Below are positions 18,289-26,591 of a DNA stretch of 64,000 nucleotides, one piece after another. The notes beneath the pieces were generated by a model. The model did not search any database, was not told where the DNA came from, and saw only the letters and a program-made list of their open reading frames with translations. Position 1 is the stretch's first letter; the number at the start of each line of letters is the position of its first letter. The DNA comes from Prescottella defluvii (GTDB lineage Bacteria > Actinomycetota > Actinomycetes > Mycobacteriales > Mycobacteriaceae). Where the stretch lies: positions 32,568 to 96,567 of the forward strand of contig NZ_JPOC01000046.1 in the NCBI RefSeq assembly GCF_000738775.1, in the 5' to 3' direction. The translations under genes were made by a program, and so were the position numbers.

Positions 18289-19163
18289 CAGACGCGCACC
18301 TTCCTCGAGAGCATGCCCTCCGGCCGGAAGGCGAAGAACACCAATGCGATCAGCAGGATCGCGGTCTGTGCGGCGCTGGCACCGAAGTAGTAGGGCGCGA
18401 ACACCTGGACGAAGCCCAGCAGCAGGCCGCCGATCAGCGGCGCCCAGCTGCGGCCCGTGCCGCCGATGACGAGGGCGATGAACGCCGTCAGCGTCCACGA
18501 CAGGCCGCTGGTGAACTGCACACCGGACTTGGATGCGAACAGCAGCCCGGCGATCGCCGCGATCAGGCCGGCGACGGTGAACGCCACCAGGCGCACCCGG
18601 TTCACCGGGAGACCCAGCACGCGGGCCGCCTCCGGGTTGTCGCCCACCGCGCGCAGCAGCCGTCCGGTCTGCGAGGTCTGCAGCCACACCCCGACCGCGA
18701 CGAACACCAGTGCGGTACCGGCGATCAGGACGATCGACGAGCTGTCGACGGTGGCACCGGCGACGCTGATCGGCTGGAAGTCGAACAGCTTCTGCCCCGG
18801 CAGCGGGGTGCGGCCGAAGACGGTGCCGGCCAGCTGCTGCACCGCGAACAGCACCGCGGTGACCGCGACCAGTGCGGGCAGTTCGCCGCGGCCGGAACGC
18901 TTCTGGACCGGCTGGACGACGAGCTTCTCGGTGATCACCGACAGCGCCATGCCGACGCCGAGTCCGAGCAGCAGCGCGAGCCATAACGGGACGCCGTAGT
19001 CGACGACGACGAAACTGCACGCCATGGCGGCAGCCATCGCATACGGGCCCATCGCGAAGTTGAAGAAGTCCGCACCCACCACGACCAGGTACATGCCGAG
19101 GGCGATGAGCGAGAAGAAGGCGCCGATCTCGAGAGCGGCGAGCCAGAGTTGTGCGTCAGTCAT
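18288..19163 (-). CDS. Liv-type ABC transporter permease (LivH class)
   Basis: Polytopic permease of 291 aa with the LivH pattern ALGMYLVVVGADFFNFAMGP near the N-terminus and GRLLRAVGDNPEAARVLGLP in the cytoplasmic loop. It starts at ATG 19163 (MTDAQLWLAALEIG); the upstream AAGGAGAC ribosome site decides this over a longer frame to 19259. It follows the binding-protein gene by 16 bases. Confidence 0.87.
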   Translation of the reverse strand: MTDAQLWLAALEIGAFFSLIALGMYLVVVGADFFNFAMGPYAMAAAMACSFVVVDYGVPLWLALLLGLGVGMALSVITEKLVVQPVQKRSGRGELPALVAVTAVLFAVQQLAGTVFGRTPLPGQKLFDFQPISVAGATVDSSSIVLIAGTALVFVAVGVWLQTSQTGRLLRAVGDNPEAARVLGLPVNRVRLVAFTVAGLIAAIAGLLFASKSGVQFTSGLSWTLTAFIALVIGGTGRSWAPLIGGLLLGFVQVFAPYYFGASAAQTAILLIALVFFAFRPEGMLSRKVRV

Positions 19164-19179
19164 GCTTGTGTCTCCTTCG

Positions 19180-20373
19180 TCAGCCGCACGGAGGCTGGTA
19201 GGACGCCCACGGCCCGTCGGGCTTGTTGTCGGGCCCGAACTCGACGAGCACCAGGCCACACAGGCTGTCGGGCGCGAGGTGGTCGCCGGGGCCGTACGAC
19301 AGCGTCAGACCTTCCTGTCCGAACGTCGCGGGGATCCCGGACACCTGCTGCAGCGCGTCGCGAACCTTGTTGCGGTCGGTGTGGTCGCCGGCGATCTCGA
19401 ACGCGCGCTTGAGCATCATGACGGCGTCGTAGGCCTGCGCGTCGTAGGCGGTGAGCTGATAGTCGGCACCCTTGACCTTGCGGACCTGCTCGGTGAATGC
19501 GGCTGTGCGCGTGTTGTTCTCACTGAGGCTGCCCATGTAGACCATGCCGGCGAGAGCGCCGGGGTCGGCCAGCGCCCAGGACTTGGGCTGGTTGCCGATC
19601 GACGCGAGCGAGAAGCGCTGCGCCTCCGGATAGATCTTCGCGAGCGTGTTGTGTGCGAGGATCTCGAAGTTTCCACCGATGCTGGCGACGAGGATCGCGT
19701 CGGGCTTGGAGCCGGTCACCCGGGAGGCCTGCGCGGTGAGGTCGGCGGCGTCGACGGGCGCCTTCTCGACGGCGGTGACGTCGGCGCACTCCTCGAGCGC
19801 GGGACGCAGCGTCTTGATGATGCCGTCGATCGAGGCGCTGGCGTCACCGAGGATGCCGAGCGTCTTGTAGCCCATCTTCTCGAACGCGCCGCAGTACACC
19901 TCGGCGTACTGCTTGAGGGAGTTCGGGATCATGAACGCGTAGTCGTTGTCCGGCGCGGTTGCGAACGCGTCGGACAGCACGACCGGGGCGATCGCCGGGA
20001 TCTCGGACTGCTGCAGTACCGACTTCGCCTGGATCACCGAGCCGGAACCGGTGGCGAGGAGGACCGCACTCGCACCCTGGTCGACGAGTTTGCGGATGAT
20101 CGACGGCGTCTTCGTGGGACTGGACTCGTCGTTCTCGACCACCAACCGGACCGGCTTGCCGTTGATGCCGCCGTCGGCGTTGAGGAGGTCGACGGTGAGC
20201 CGGACCGTACTGCCGGCGATGGTGCTGTACGACGCACCCGGCCCGGTCGAATCCTCGTCGAGGCCGATCACGATCTCGTCGGGCGACATCTCGCCCGCGG
20301 ACGCGCATCCCGCCACGCCCAGAGTTCCCACTGCGGCGGCCACCGCCAACGCGGCGACCCTTCCGATTCTCAC
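19180..20373 (-). CDS. Liv-type ABC transporter substrate-binding lipoprotein
   Basis: Binding protein of 397 aa with a lipoprotein signal: basic start VRIGR, hydrophobic core, lipobox VAGC at about residues 18-21. The mature domain is a type 1 periplasmic-binding fold (IVIGLDEDSTGPGASYS, LLNADGGINGKPVRLVV). Substrate is unknown: it lacks UrtA motifs and is co-transcribed with an acyl-CoA synthetase, so an organic acid is plausible. Start GTG 20373 has GGGAG nine bases upstream. Its promoter region carries a KstR2-like palindrome, placing the operon under the adjacent TetR protein by inference. Confidence 0.88.
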   Translation of the reverse strand: MRIGRVAALAVAAAVGTLGVAGCASAGEMSPDEIVIGLDEDSTGPGASYSTIAGSTVRLTVDLLNADGGINGKPVRLVVENDESSPTKTPSIIRKLVDQGASAVLLATGSGSVIQAKSVLQQSEIPAIAPVVLSDAFATAPDNDYAFMIPNSLKQYAEVYCGAFEKMGYKTLGILGDASASIDGIIKTLRPALEECADVTAVEKAPVDAADLTAQASRVTGSKPDAILVASIGGNFEILAHNTLAKIYPEAQRFSLASIGNQPKSWALADPGALAGMVYMGSLSENNTRTAAFTEQVRKVKGADYQLTAYDAQAYDAVMMLKRAFEIAGDHTDRNKVRDALQQVSGIPATFGQEGLTLSYGPGDHLAPDSLCGLVLVEFGPDNKPDGPWASYQPPCG

Positions 20374-20400
20374 AACAGACTCCCGTCTCCCACGCCAGCC

Positions 20401-20434
20401 TTCAAGCGTTTGATCAACCAAACAAGTGCTTGAT
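20401..20434. promoter_or_regulatory. KstR2-like tandem operator before the transporter operon
   Basis: AACAAGTGCTTGAT (20421-20434) fits the published KstR2 consensus AnCAAGnnCTTGnT at every fixed position. A second, weaker copy TTCAAGCGTTTGAT (20401-20414) lies exactly 20 bases away, two helical turns, on the same face. Both lie 28-61 bases upstream of the binding-protein GTG, where repression would be effective. The adjacent TetR gene is the likely source of the repressor. Confidence 0.65.
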
Positions 20435-20512
20435 TGACGACTCGGGGCAGAAGTATGCCCCGGGTCACATTCGGAAGTCAACGCGGGGTGATCGCCCAGG
20501 CCGGGAGCGGGA

Positions 20513-21295
20513 TCAGTTGCCCCGCAGCAGCCGCAGTTCGCGGATCGCGTCCTTGAGTTCACGCACGTCGCGCTGCAGGTCGGCCAACTCCGAGACGTCG
20601 ATCGCCTCGACGGCCCCGGCCGCACCGGCGGCCTGTGCGGAGGCCGCCGCGTCCCGTTCGGCGACCTCGGACGAACGGACCGGCCCCGGGGCGGCCTTGG
20701 CCGACGCCGACCCGGCCGGCCCGCCGGCGGCGAAGCCGTCGAGGAACACCGCGATCAGGTCGTGCCGCAACCGCTCGGCCTCCTGCTCGAGCGACGCCCG
20801 GTTGAATCGCACTGTCGACCAAACGGATTCGCGGAGCATGCGATGGAAGTGCCGGGGGTCGATGTCGGTACGGAACTCCCCCGCCACCACACCGAGCTCG
20901 ATGGCGTCGGCCCAGTAGTCGTGGGCCCGCCGCACCGCGGTGGAGATGGGACTGTCCGCGGGCTGCGAGGACAGCGCGCTCTCGTTCTGATAGATCTCCG
21001 TCGCGAACGGGTGGTCGGCGGCCGCCTCGAACGAGACCGCGACCATGTGATCGAGTCGCTCGCGCCCGGTCTCCCCGTGGACCATCGCGGCCTCGTAGCG
21101 CTCGTTGAGGTCGTCGACGAACGCGATCACGATCTCGAAGACGATCGCATCCTTGGAGCCGAAGTAGTGGTAGAGGCTGCCGGAGAGGATCCCGACCTCG
21201 TCGGCGATGTCCCGTACGGTGGTGCCCGCGACGCCACGCTCACTGAACAACTTCGCCGCGTGGAACAGAATCTCTTCCCGCCGGGTCGATGCCAC
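20513..21295 (-). CDS. TetR-family regulator, KstR2-like
   Basis: TetR repressor of 260 aa. The DNA-binding domain (about residues 1-60) reads REEILFHAAKLFSERG, then TTVRDIADEVGILSGSLYHY, close to KstR2 of mycobacteria, whose recognition helix is nearly the same. KstR2 responds to a steroid-derived acyl-CoA. The ligand domain follows to about residue 190. Unlike KstR2 (about 200 aa) it has an Ala/Pro-rich linker and a C-terminal heptad segment (DVSELADLQRDVRELKDAIR) likely to form a coiled coil. It starts at GTG 21295 and is divergent from the SDR gene and upstream of the transporter operon on the same strand. It is probably the local regulator, not KstR2 itself. Confidence 0.85.
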   Translation of the reverse strand: MASTRREEILFHAAKLFSERGVAGTTVRDIADEVGILSGSLYHYFGSKDAIVFEIVIAFVDDLNERYEAAMVHGETGRERLDHMVAVSFEAAADHPFATEIYQNESALSSQPADSPISTAVRRAHDYWADAIELGVVAGEFRTDIDPRHFHRMLRESVWSTVRFNRASLEQEAERLRHDLIAVFLDGFAAGGPAGSASAKAAPGPVRSSEVAERDAAASAQAAGAAGAVEAIDVSELADLQRDVRELKDAIRELRLLRGN

Positions 21296-21345
21296 CTGAC
21301 GTCCCCCCTCTTCGCGGCGCGGATACAGTCCTCCGGCACCGATCG

Positions 21346-21359
21346 AACGCTTGCTTGAT
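21346..21359. promoter_or_regulatory. Degenerate KstR2-like half-site before tetR/SDR
   Basis: AACGCTTGCTTGAT keeps the ANC and NNCTTGNT parts of the AnCAAGnnCTTGnT palindrome but has GCT in place of AAG. It lies 51 bases upstream of the TetR start and about 100 bases upstream of the divergent SDR gene, so it could serve autoregulation. Weak evidence alone. Confidence 0.35.
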
Positions 21360-21460
21360 GCCGTTATGTTACACGGCGGGCCCGATCACCGAACAGATCC
21401 GACCGGCGGTGTTAGCTTCTCCCTACCGGGCGGTAACCGAGGGCGGGTGGGTTGGTCACG

Positions 21461-22345
21461 ATGGTGAGTGCGAGTGAACGACGCAGACTCGAAGAGCAGC
21501 TGGCGGGACGTCGAGTACTCATCACGGGCGCGGCCCGCGGCATCGGGGCGTCCCTGGCCCGACGACTGCACGGGCGTGGCGCCCGGGTCGCTCTCCTGGG
21601 CCTCGAACCCGAGCTCCTCGAACAGGTCGCGACCGTGTGCGGCGGGGCGCCGTGGCGGGTGTGCGACGTCCGCGACCGCGCGCAGACGGCGGCGTCCGTC
21701 GCCGCGCTCGTCGACGAACTGGGCGGGTTGGACGTCGTCGTGGTCAATGCCGGTGTCGCGGCGCAGCTCCCCCTGCTCGGCGGCGATCCCGCCGTCATGG
21801 ACCGGACCGTCGAGGTCAATCTGCTGGGCACCTACGCCACGGTGCGCGCGGCCGGGCCGTACGTCGCGCATCCGGGCGGGTACGCGCTGCTGGTGGCGTC
21901 CGCGGCAGCCGGGGTGCAACTGCCGATGCTGGGCGCGTACTCGGCCTCGAAGGCGGCGGTGGAAGCGCTCGGCAACACGCTGCGGATCGAGACCCGGCAT
22001 CTCGGGATGCGGGTCGGTGTCGCCTATCTCGCCGAGATCGACACCGACATGACTGCGATCGGGTTCGGCACCGCGGCCGCCCGCAGCGTCAGGAAGTTGG
22101 GCCCGTTCACCCGGGTGGCGCCGCTGTCGGTGGCGGTCGACGCATTCGAGCGCGGCATCGCCCGACGCCGTCGGCGTGTCTACGCGCCGCGTTGGGTCGC
22201 GACGACGATGCGGCTTCGTATGCTCGTCCAGAGACTGATCGAACTGCGCCCGCAGCCGCGGTTGGCGCAGGCCCTGGACGTGGCCCGCACCGAGCACGCC
22301 CGGCTGACCACCGAACTACCGGACCGAGCCGGGGAGGCCGAGTGA
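21461..22345 (+). CDS. Short-chain dehydrogenase/reductase
   Basis: Classical SDR of 294 aa. The cofactor loop is TGAARGIG (about residues 20-27), the NAG motif occurs in VVVNAGVA, the catalytic Ser lies in VASAAAG and the catalytic YxxxK in YSASK. No acidic residue decides NAD versus NADP clearly. The C-terminal 60 residues are Arg-rich with a short amphipathic stretch. Substrate unknown. It starts at ATG 21461 (MVSASERRR). Divergent from the TetR gene and overlapping the next gene by GTGA, so the pair is probably controlled with the transporter operon. Confidence 0.87.
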   Translation: MVSASERRRLEEQLAGRRVLITGAARGIGASLARRLHGRGARVALLGLEPELLEQVATVCGGAPWRVCDVRDRAQTAASVAALVDELGGLDVVVVNAGVAAQLPLLGGDPAVMDRTVEVNLLGTYATVRAAGPYVAHPGGYALLVASAAAGVQLPMLGAYSASKAAVEALGNTLRIETRHLGMRVGVAYLAEIDTDMTAIGFGTAAARSVRKLGPFTRVAPLSVAVDAFERGIARRRRRVYAPRWVATTMRLRMLVQRLIELRPQPRLAQALDVARTEHARLTTELPDRAGEAE

Positions 22346-22911
22346 CCGCACACGACGAGAAGACGGGCAACGACACCGCACCACGGGTCGGGCCGGGACG
22401 GCTGCGGGAACTCGGGCCGCTCAACTGGGCCATGTGGCGGGTGCTGTCGCTCGGCTCCGGCACCCGGGACGCGAAGCTGTTCAGCACCCTCGGCCGCACC
22501 GGCGGACTGTTCCGTGGCTGGCTGCACTACTCGGGCGTCCTGATGCTGCTGCCCGGCACCAGGCTGTCACGATTCGAGATCGAACTGGTGGTGCTGCGGG
22601 TCGCGCACCTGCGCGGGTCCCGGTACGAGATGGATCACCACATCCGGCTCGGCCGCCGCGCCGGGATCACCCCGCAGATCCTCGACCGCATTCTGGTCGG
22701 CCCCACCGATCCCGACTGGTCGCCGCGGTACCGCGCGATGCTGACCGCCACCGATCAGCTCCTGACCAGCAAGAAGGTGGACGATCCGGCGTGGTCGGCG
22801 CTGGCCGCGCACCTCGACGACCGCCGGCTCGTCGAGTTCTGCCTGCTGGTCACCCAGTACGACGGGCTGGCCACCACGATCGATGCGCTGCGGATCCAAC
22901 CGGACTTCTGA
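22342..22911 (+). CDS. Carboxymuconolactone decarboxylase-like protein
   Basis: A 189-aa all-helical protein of the CMD/AhpD-like family; recognisable parts are RFEIELVVLRVAHLRGSRYEMDHH in outline (the RYEMDHH segment) and GRRAGITPQILDRI. The CxxC pair used by AhpD-type peroxidases is absent: the matching segment reads RGSRYEMDHH. A redox role is therefore unlikely; it may be a decarboxylase-like or lyase-type enzyme acting with the SDR. GTG 22342 overlaps the SDR stop. Confidence 0.75.
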   Translation: MTAHDEKTGNDTAPRVGPGRLRELGPLNWAMWRVLSLGSGTRDAKLFSTLGRTGGLFRGWLHYSGVLMLLPGTRLSRFEIELVVLRVAHLRGSRYEMDHHIRLGRRAGITPQILDRILVGPTDPDWSPRYRAMLTATDQLLTSKKVDDPAWSALAAHLDDRRLVEFCLLVTQYDGLATTIDALRIQPDF

Positions 22912-22948
22912 CCGCTGCCGGCCTCACGACCGGTGGCACACTGGTGGC

Positions 22949-23650
22949 GTGGACCCCGAACAACTCCGAGCCGATTTCTCCCGATTCATGATGTCGTACC
23001 GGTTCGGTATCGCTCAGCTGCTGACGAGGGTCAAGGTCCTCGAGGACGAGTTCACCCACATCAATCGGTACAACCCCATCGAGCACGTCACGTCCCGCGT
23101 CAAGACGCCGGAGAGCATCATCCGCAAGGCGCAGCGCATCGGGTGCCCACTCACCCTCGACGACGTCCGCACCAACATCCTCGACATCGCCGGGGTGCGG
23201 ATCACGTGCAGCTTCATCTCCGACACCTACCGCATCGCCGACATGATCACGAGCCAGCCGGACATCGAGGTGCGCGAGGTCGAGGACTACATCGCCAACC
23301 CCAAGCCCAACGGCTACAAGAGCCTGCACCTGATCGTCGAGGTGCCGGTGTATCTGAGTGACCGGGTGCAGTCGGTCCCGATCGAGTTGCAGATCCGCAC
23401 CATCGCGATGGACTTCTGGGCCAGCCTCGAGCACAAGATCTACTACAAGTTCAACCGTGAGGTGCCGCCCGAACTGCTCGCCGAGCTCACCGAGGCCGCC
23501 GAGACCGCGCACCGGCTCGACGTGAAGATGGAGCGCCTCAATGACGAGTTCGCCAGCCTCCGGGCCCAGCAGGGCGACGACGACGAACCCCCGGAGCTGA
23601 CCGTGCCGCCACAGCTGCTCGAAGCACTGCAGACGCGCCTGCACCACTAG
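22949..23650 (+). CDS. Small alarmone synthetase (RelA/SpoT domain)
   Basis: Stand-alone (p)ppGpp synthetase domain, 233 aa, without hydrolase, TGS or ACT domains. Motifs seen: IRKAQRIG, the synthetase core DIAGVRITCSFISDTYRIAD, KPNGYKSLHLIVEV with the substrate-binding Tyr, and VPIELQIRTIAMDFWASLEH. This is the layout of the RelQ/RelP-type synthetases that transfer pyrophosphate from ATP to GDP or GTP. The C-terminal helices (LTEAAETAHRLDVKMERLNDE in part) resemble the tetramerising region. GTG 22949 is chosen because it follows closely on CACACTGGTG and matches family starts. Convergent with the Ig-like genes. Confidence 0.88.
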   Translation: MDPEQLRADFSRFMMSYRFGIAQLLTRVKVLEDEFTHINRYNPIEHVTSRVKTPESIIRKAQRIGCPLTLDDVRTNILDIAGVRITCSFISDTYRIADMITSQPDIEVREVEDYIANPKPNGYKSLHLIVEVPVYLSDRVQSVPIELQIRTIAMDFWASLEHKIYYKFNREVPPELLAELTEAAETAHRLDVKMERLNDEFASLRAQQGDDDEPPELTVPPQLLEALQTRLHH

Positions 23651-23657
23651 CCGCAGG

Positions 23658-23698
23658 CGCCGCCGAGCAGGAGCGATCGCGGCTCCCACCCGGCGGCG
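23658..23698. terminator. Two-part hairpin between convergent genes
   Basis: Outer arms CGCCGCCG (23658-23665) and CGGCGGCG (23691-23698) enclose an inner GGAGC/GCTCC stem (23670-23674, 23682-23686). Located between the alarmone synthetase stop and the secreted protein stop. Confidence 0.55.
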
Positions 23699-23704
23699 GC
23701 GACG

Positions 23705-24832
23705 TCAGCGACCGCCGAGCGAGCCGCTTGTCAGGGCCGGCAGCAGGGTGGTCAACGAGCCTGCCGCTCCCGGCCCGGTGGGGTCGGTCGGACCGGTCGG
23801 ATCGGTGGGCTCGACCACGACGACACCCGGGACCGTGACGGTGACCGTCTTGTCGTCGGACGTCGACGACGCGAACCGCTGGGTACCGACGAAGCGCGCG
23901 GTGATCGCATGCTCGCCCGGATCGCGGAACGGCCACACGAGCGCGGCGTGTCCGTCGGCATCTACCGGCGCGCTCCCGATCAGCGCGGCGCCGTCGTAGA
24001 ACTCGACGACGCCCTCACCCGGATTGGGCGCGACGTCGGCCACGATCCGGACGTCCTCGCCGGTGAGGGCCTCGAGCGCCACCGCGACGGCGGTCTGCGT
24101 CTGGTTCACCGAGAACACCTCGGTGGTGGACAGTGCGGAGCGACCGGGCCCGGATGCGACGCAGTAGCCGGCAGCGTTGACCCAGCGGGACTCGCCGAAG
24201 CTCATGCTCGTGTCCTTGATCTTGATGACCGGGGTGGCCGCGCCCGCGCGGATCGAGGTGGTCACCGCAGTGTTCTCGGCGCCGGCGCGCAGTGTGAGTT
24301 CCACTGCCGGGAGCCGGAAGTCGGTGTTCGCCTTGACCTGCAGACCTTCCTTCGGCTTGTTGTCGCTGGCGCCCGGGCCGTCGGAGATCGTCTTGTTGCT
24401 CGTCCCGGTGATGCGCAGGAACGCGCCCGCCGGATCGGCGTTGCCGTCCGCCCCGACGCGCAACAGTGTCGGAGCCTCGCCGGTCAGGTTGCTCGACGTT
24501 CCCGCGACCAGCGAGTACGCGAGCAGTTCCCCGCCCTGCGGCACGGCGAGGTCGTACTTGAGCCGACCGGTGTCGGAGTCGGACGTGCGCATCGTGCCGG
24601 GATGCAGCCTGACCGTGAACTCGGCGCCGGGGCGGACGGCGTCGGGCGCGGTCACCTCGAGATTGTCCGAGAACGAGAAGTCCCAGTCGGACGCGCCGTC
24701 GACGCGGCACTTGTGTTCGAACGAAACGGTTTCGGTGACGGGCTCGGCCGACGCGGTGGGCGCACCCACGGTGAGCAGTCCTGCCGCCATCGCCGAGGTG
24801 GCCACGGCGGTGGCCACGTTGGAGATCTTCAT
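23705..24832 (-). CDS. Secreted Ig-like repeat protein
   Basis: A 375-aa protein with a Sec signal peptide ending near ASA (about residue 29). The mature part has an N-terminal beta-rich domain (about 33-245) and a C-terminal Ig-like domain (about 255-340; GEGVVEFYDGAALIGSAPVD, then EHAITARFVGTQRFASST), followed by a Pro/Thr linker (PTDPTGPTDPTGPGAAG) and a hydrophobic tail ending GSLGGR. It is a paralogue of the next upstream gene: both share a single pair of Cys and the AVELTLRAG / KIRMTLKAG region. The role is unknown; surface or cell-wall exposure is likely. It lies 28 bases downstream of that paralogue, probably in one transcript. Confidence 0.75.
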   Translation of the reverse strand: MKISNVATAVATSAMAAGLLTVGAPTASAEPVTETVSFEHKCRVDGASDWDFSFSDNLEVTAPDAVRPGAEFTVRLHPGTMRTSDSDTGRLKYDLAVPQGGELLAYSLVAGTSSNLTGEAPTLLRVGADGNADPAGAFLRITGTSNKTISDGPGASDNKPKEGLQVKANTDFRLPAVELTLRAGAENTAVTTSIRAGAATPVIKIKDTSMSFGESRWVNAAGYCVASGPGRSALSTTEVFSVNQTQTAVAVALEALTGEDVRIVADVAPNPGEGVVEFYDGAALIGSAPVDADGHAALVWPFRDPGEHAITARFVGTQRFASSTSDDKTVTVTVPGVVVVEPTDPTGPTDPTGPGAAGSLTTLLPALTSGSLGGR

Positions 24833-24860
24833 CGAACGCCTTTCAGAGCAGAGGGTTTGG

Positions 24861-26054
24861 TCAACGTCCGGCGAGCGAGCCGAGGTCGAGTCCGGGCACG
24901 ATTCCTGCGAGGCTGCCGAGGCCGGGGTTGCCCGGCTGGGGGTCGACCGGCCCGGTGTCGTCGCCCGTCACGGTGAGCATGTGCGCCATCGTGGTGTGCG
25001 GTTGGCCGCCGGCGTCGCTGAACACGGCGGTGACCGACTTGGTGCCCGCCTTCTCGAACGTCAGATCCAGCCGTGCGACACCGCGGACCACAGGACGGGG
25101 CTCGCCGACAGGCTTACCGTCGACCATGAACTGCACTGTGCCTGTTGCCGTTTCCGGCGCAATGTCGGCCACGAAGGAGGCCTTCTCGCCGACGTGCACC
25201 GCAGCCGGACCGTCGATCGTCGCGGAGGTCTGGGTTCCGGGCCCGGGGTCCACCGGATCGCCCTCGACCGCGATGGAAGCGAGCTGCCCCGCGCCGGAAT
25301 TCAGTCCGCTCTCCGGGGTGTCGCGCGGCGAGCAATAGGTGGGCGCCCAGATAGTGCCCGCCAGCCAGTGGCTCACCTGGGGCAGGAAGGTCAGGAAGGA
25401 CTCCGAGGTTCCGAACGTCCCGGCCGCTCCCGCCGTGCGCACCGACGGCTCGATGGTGCCGGACGGCCCCGCCTTCAGCGTCATTCGAATCTTGGGAAAG
25501 GCGAGATCGGTGGTGGCGCCGGCCTGCGCATTGATGGCGAGGCCGCCGTGGGACGACGTCGACGACGAGGGCCCATTACCGATGGTCACATTGTTGCCGG
25601 ACAGTCGGAGCAGGGACCCGGTCGCCGACGGGGCGCCCGCCTCGTCGACTCGGATCACCGACGCCGGGACACCGGCTGTGAGATTTCCGGGATCGGCCAC
25701 ACCCGCACTGATCAATTCGGCATTCGACGGAATCGGCAGATCGATCTTTGCGCGCGAGATCTTCTGCACGTTGGCTCCGCTGACACTGTTGGGAATCTGG
25801 ACGGTGCCGGGATCGATCTCGATGTCGAAGATCTCACCGGGCGCGACCGACGGCGGCGCTGTCACGGTGACGGTGGCCGGCTTGCCGTCCGCGGTCGGCC
25901 CACTGAAGGCACTGGGAATCGCATTGCACGTCACCTGAAACGTGGACGAGGTGGTGACCGGCGCGGGCGCGGCGTGCGCGGCGGGAATACCTACCGCCGC
26001 AACGCCGGCCACCAGACCGGCCAGAGTGGCGAAACGAGTCGCGCGGGAATTCAT
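24861..26054 (-). CDS. Secreted Ig-like repeat protein, paralogue
   Basis: A 397-aa protein with a Sec signal peptide (MNSRATRFATLAG..., cleavage near AHA-AP, residue 28). It has an N-terminal domain with two Cys (QVTCNA, PTYCSP), an Ig-like domain at about 275-350 (VHVGEKASFVADIAPETATG, TVQFMVDGKPVG), a Pro/Gly linker and a tail of GSLAG repeats (GLGSLAG...LDLGSLAGR). Same order of parts as the downstream protein, so the two arose by duplication. Third-position GC is lower than in neighbouring metabolic genes. Start ATG 26054; GAGAGGAC lies upstream. Confidence 0.75.
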   Translation of the reverse strand: MNSRATRFATLAGLVAGVAAVGIPAAHAAPAPVTTSSTFQVTCNAIPSAFSGPTADGKPATVTVTAPPSVAPGEIFDIEIDPGTVQIPNSVSGANVQKISRAKIDLPIPSNAELISAGVADPGNLTAGVPASVIRVDEAGAPSATGSLLRLSGNNVTIGNGPSSSTSSHGGLAINAQAGATTDLAFPKIRMTLKAGPSGTIEPSVRTAGAAGTFGTSESFLTFLPQVSHWLAGTIWAPTYCSPRDTPESGLNSGAGQLASIAVEGDPVDPGPGTQTSATIDGPAAVHVGEKASFVADIAPETATGTVQFMVDGKPVGEPRPVVRGVARLDLTFEKAGTKSVTAVFSDAGGQPHTTMAHMLTVTGDDTGPVDPQPGNPGLGSLAGIVPGLDLGSLAGR

Positions 26055-26591
26055 GGCGTCCTCTCATTGGGGGGCAACCTGATTGATGTGATCGACCAGG
26101 AAGGTACATCACCTTTACGAACCCTGGATAGACGCAAATGAAACCCTTTCCGTCAAGCTGCGACTACGTAACCGTAGGTTTCGAGCAACTCGAGAAATGT
26201 TGTTGCACAACGCAATTGACACACGTCAACCAGTGGTCTCGAACTGCTCGGACTTCGGCATCGCACGACGGTTGATCAGCCATTTCACAATCCGGAAGCG
26301 AACAGACGTCGACGGTCGGAGCGACGATTCGAACGCACATTTCGAATTCGCACCAAACATGCGACCAGGCGATTCGTCGAGTCGGAGTTCACGCGCCGAC
26401 GTCTCGACACCGTCCGCCGGGTCCGCCCTATCGATTGCTCACACTTCGTCGCCGCTGGCAAACCTCGCCGTAGTCGTTGTGATGATTCCGACGATGGGCG
26501 CAAACTCCATTGCCGCCGCACAGAGTTCGCCGGTAGCGTCACTGCGTTCGGCCGCGACAGACGTCCGTGCCCCCGATTCGGTAGGAACTGC
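26055..26591. other. AT-richer intergenic region with small dyads
   Basis: This holds the divergent promoters of the Ig-like operon and the DHA2 exporter. Base composition is clearly lower in GC than the flanks. Two perfect small dyads are visible: CTACG-TAAC-CGTAG (26164-26177) and TTGAC-ACAC-GTCAA (26216-26229). Either could be an operator. Short open frames on both strands lack ribosome sites and codon bias, so I call no gene here. Confidence 0.5.
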
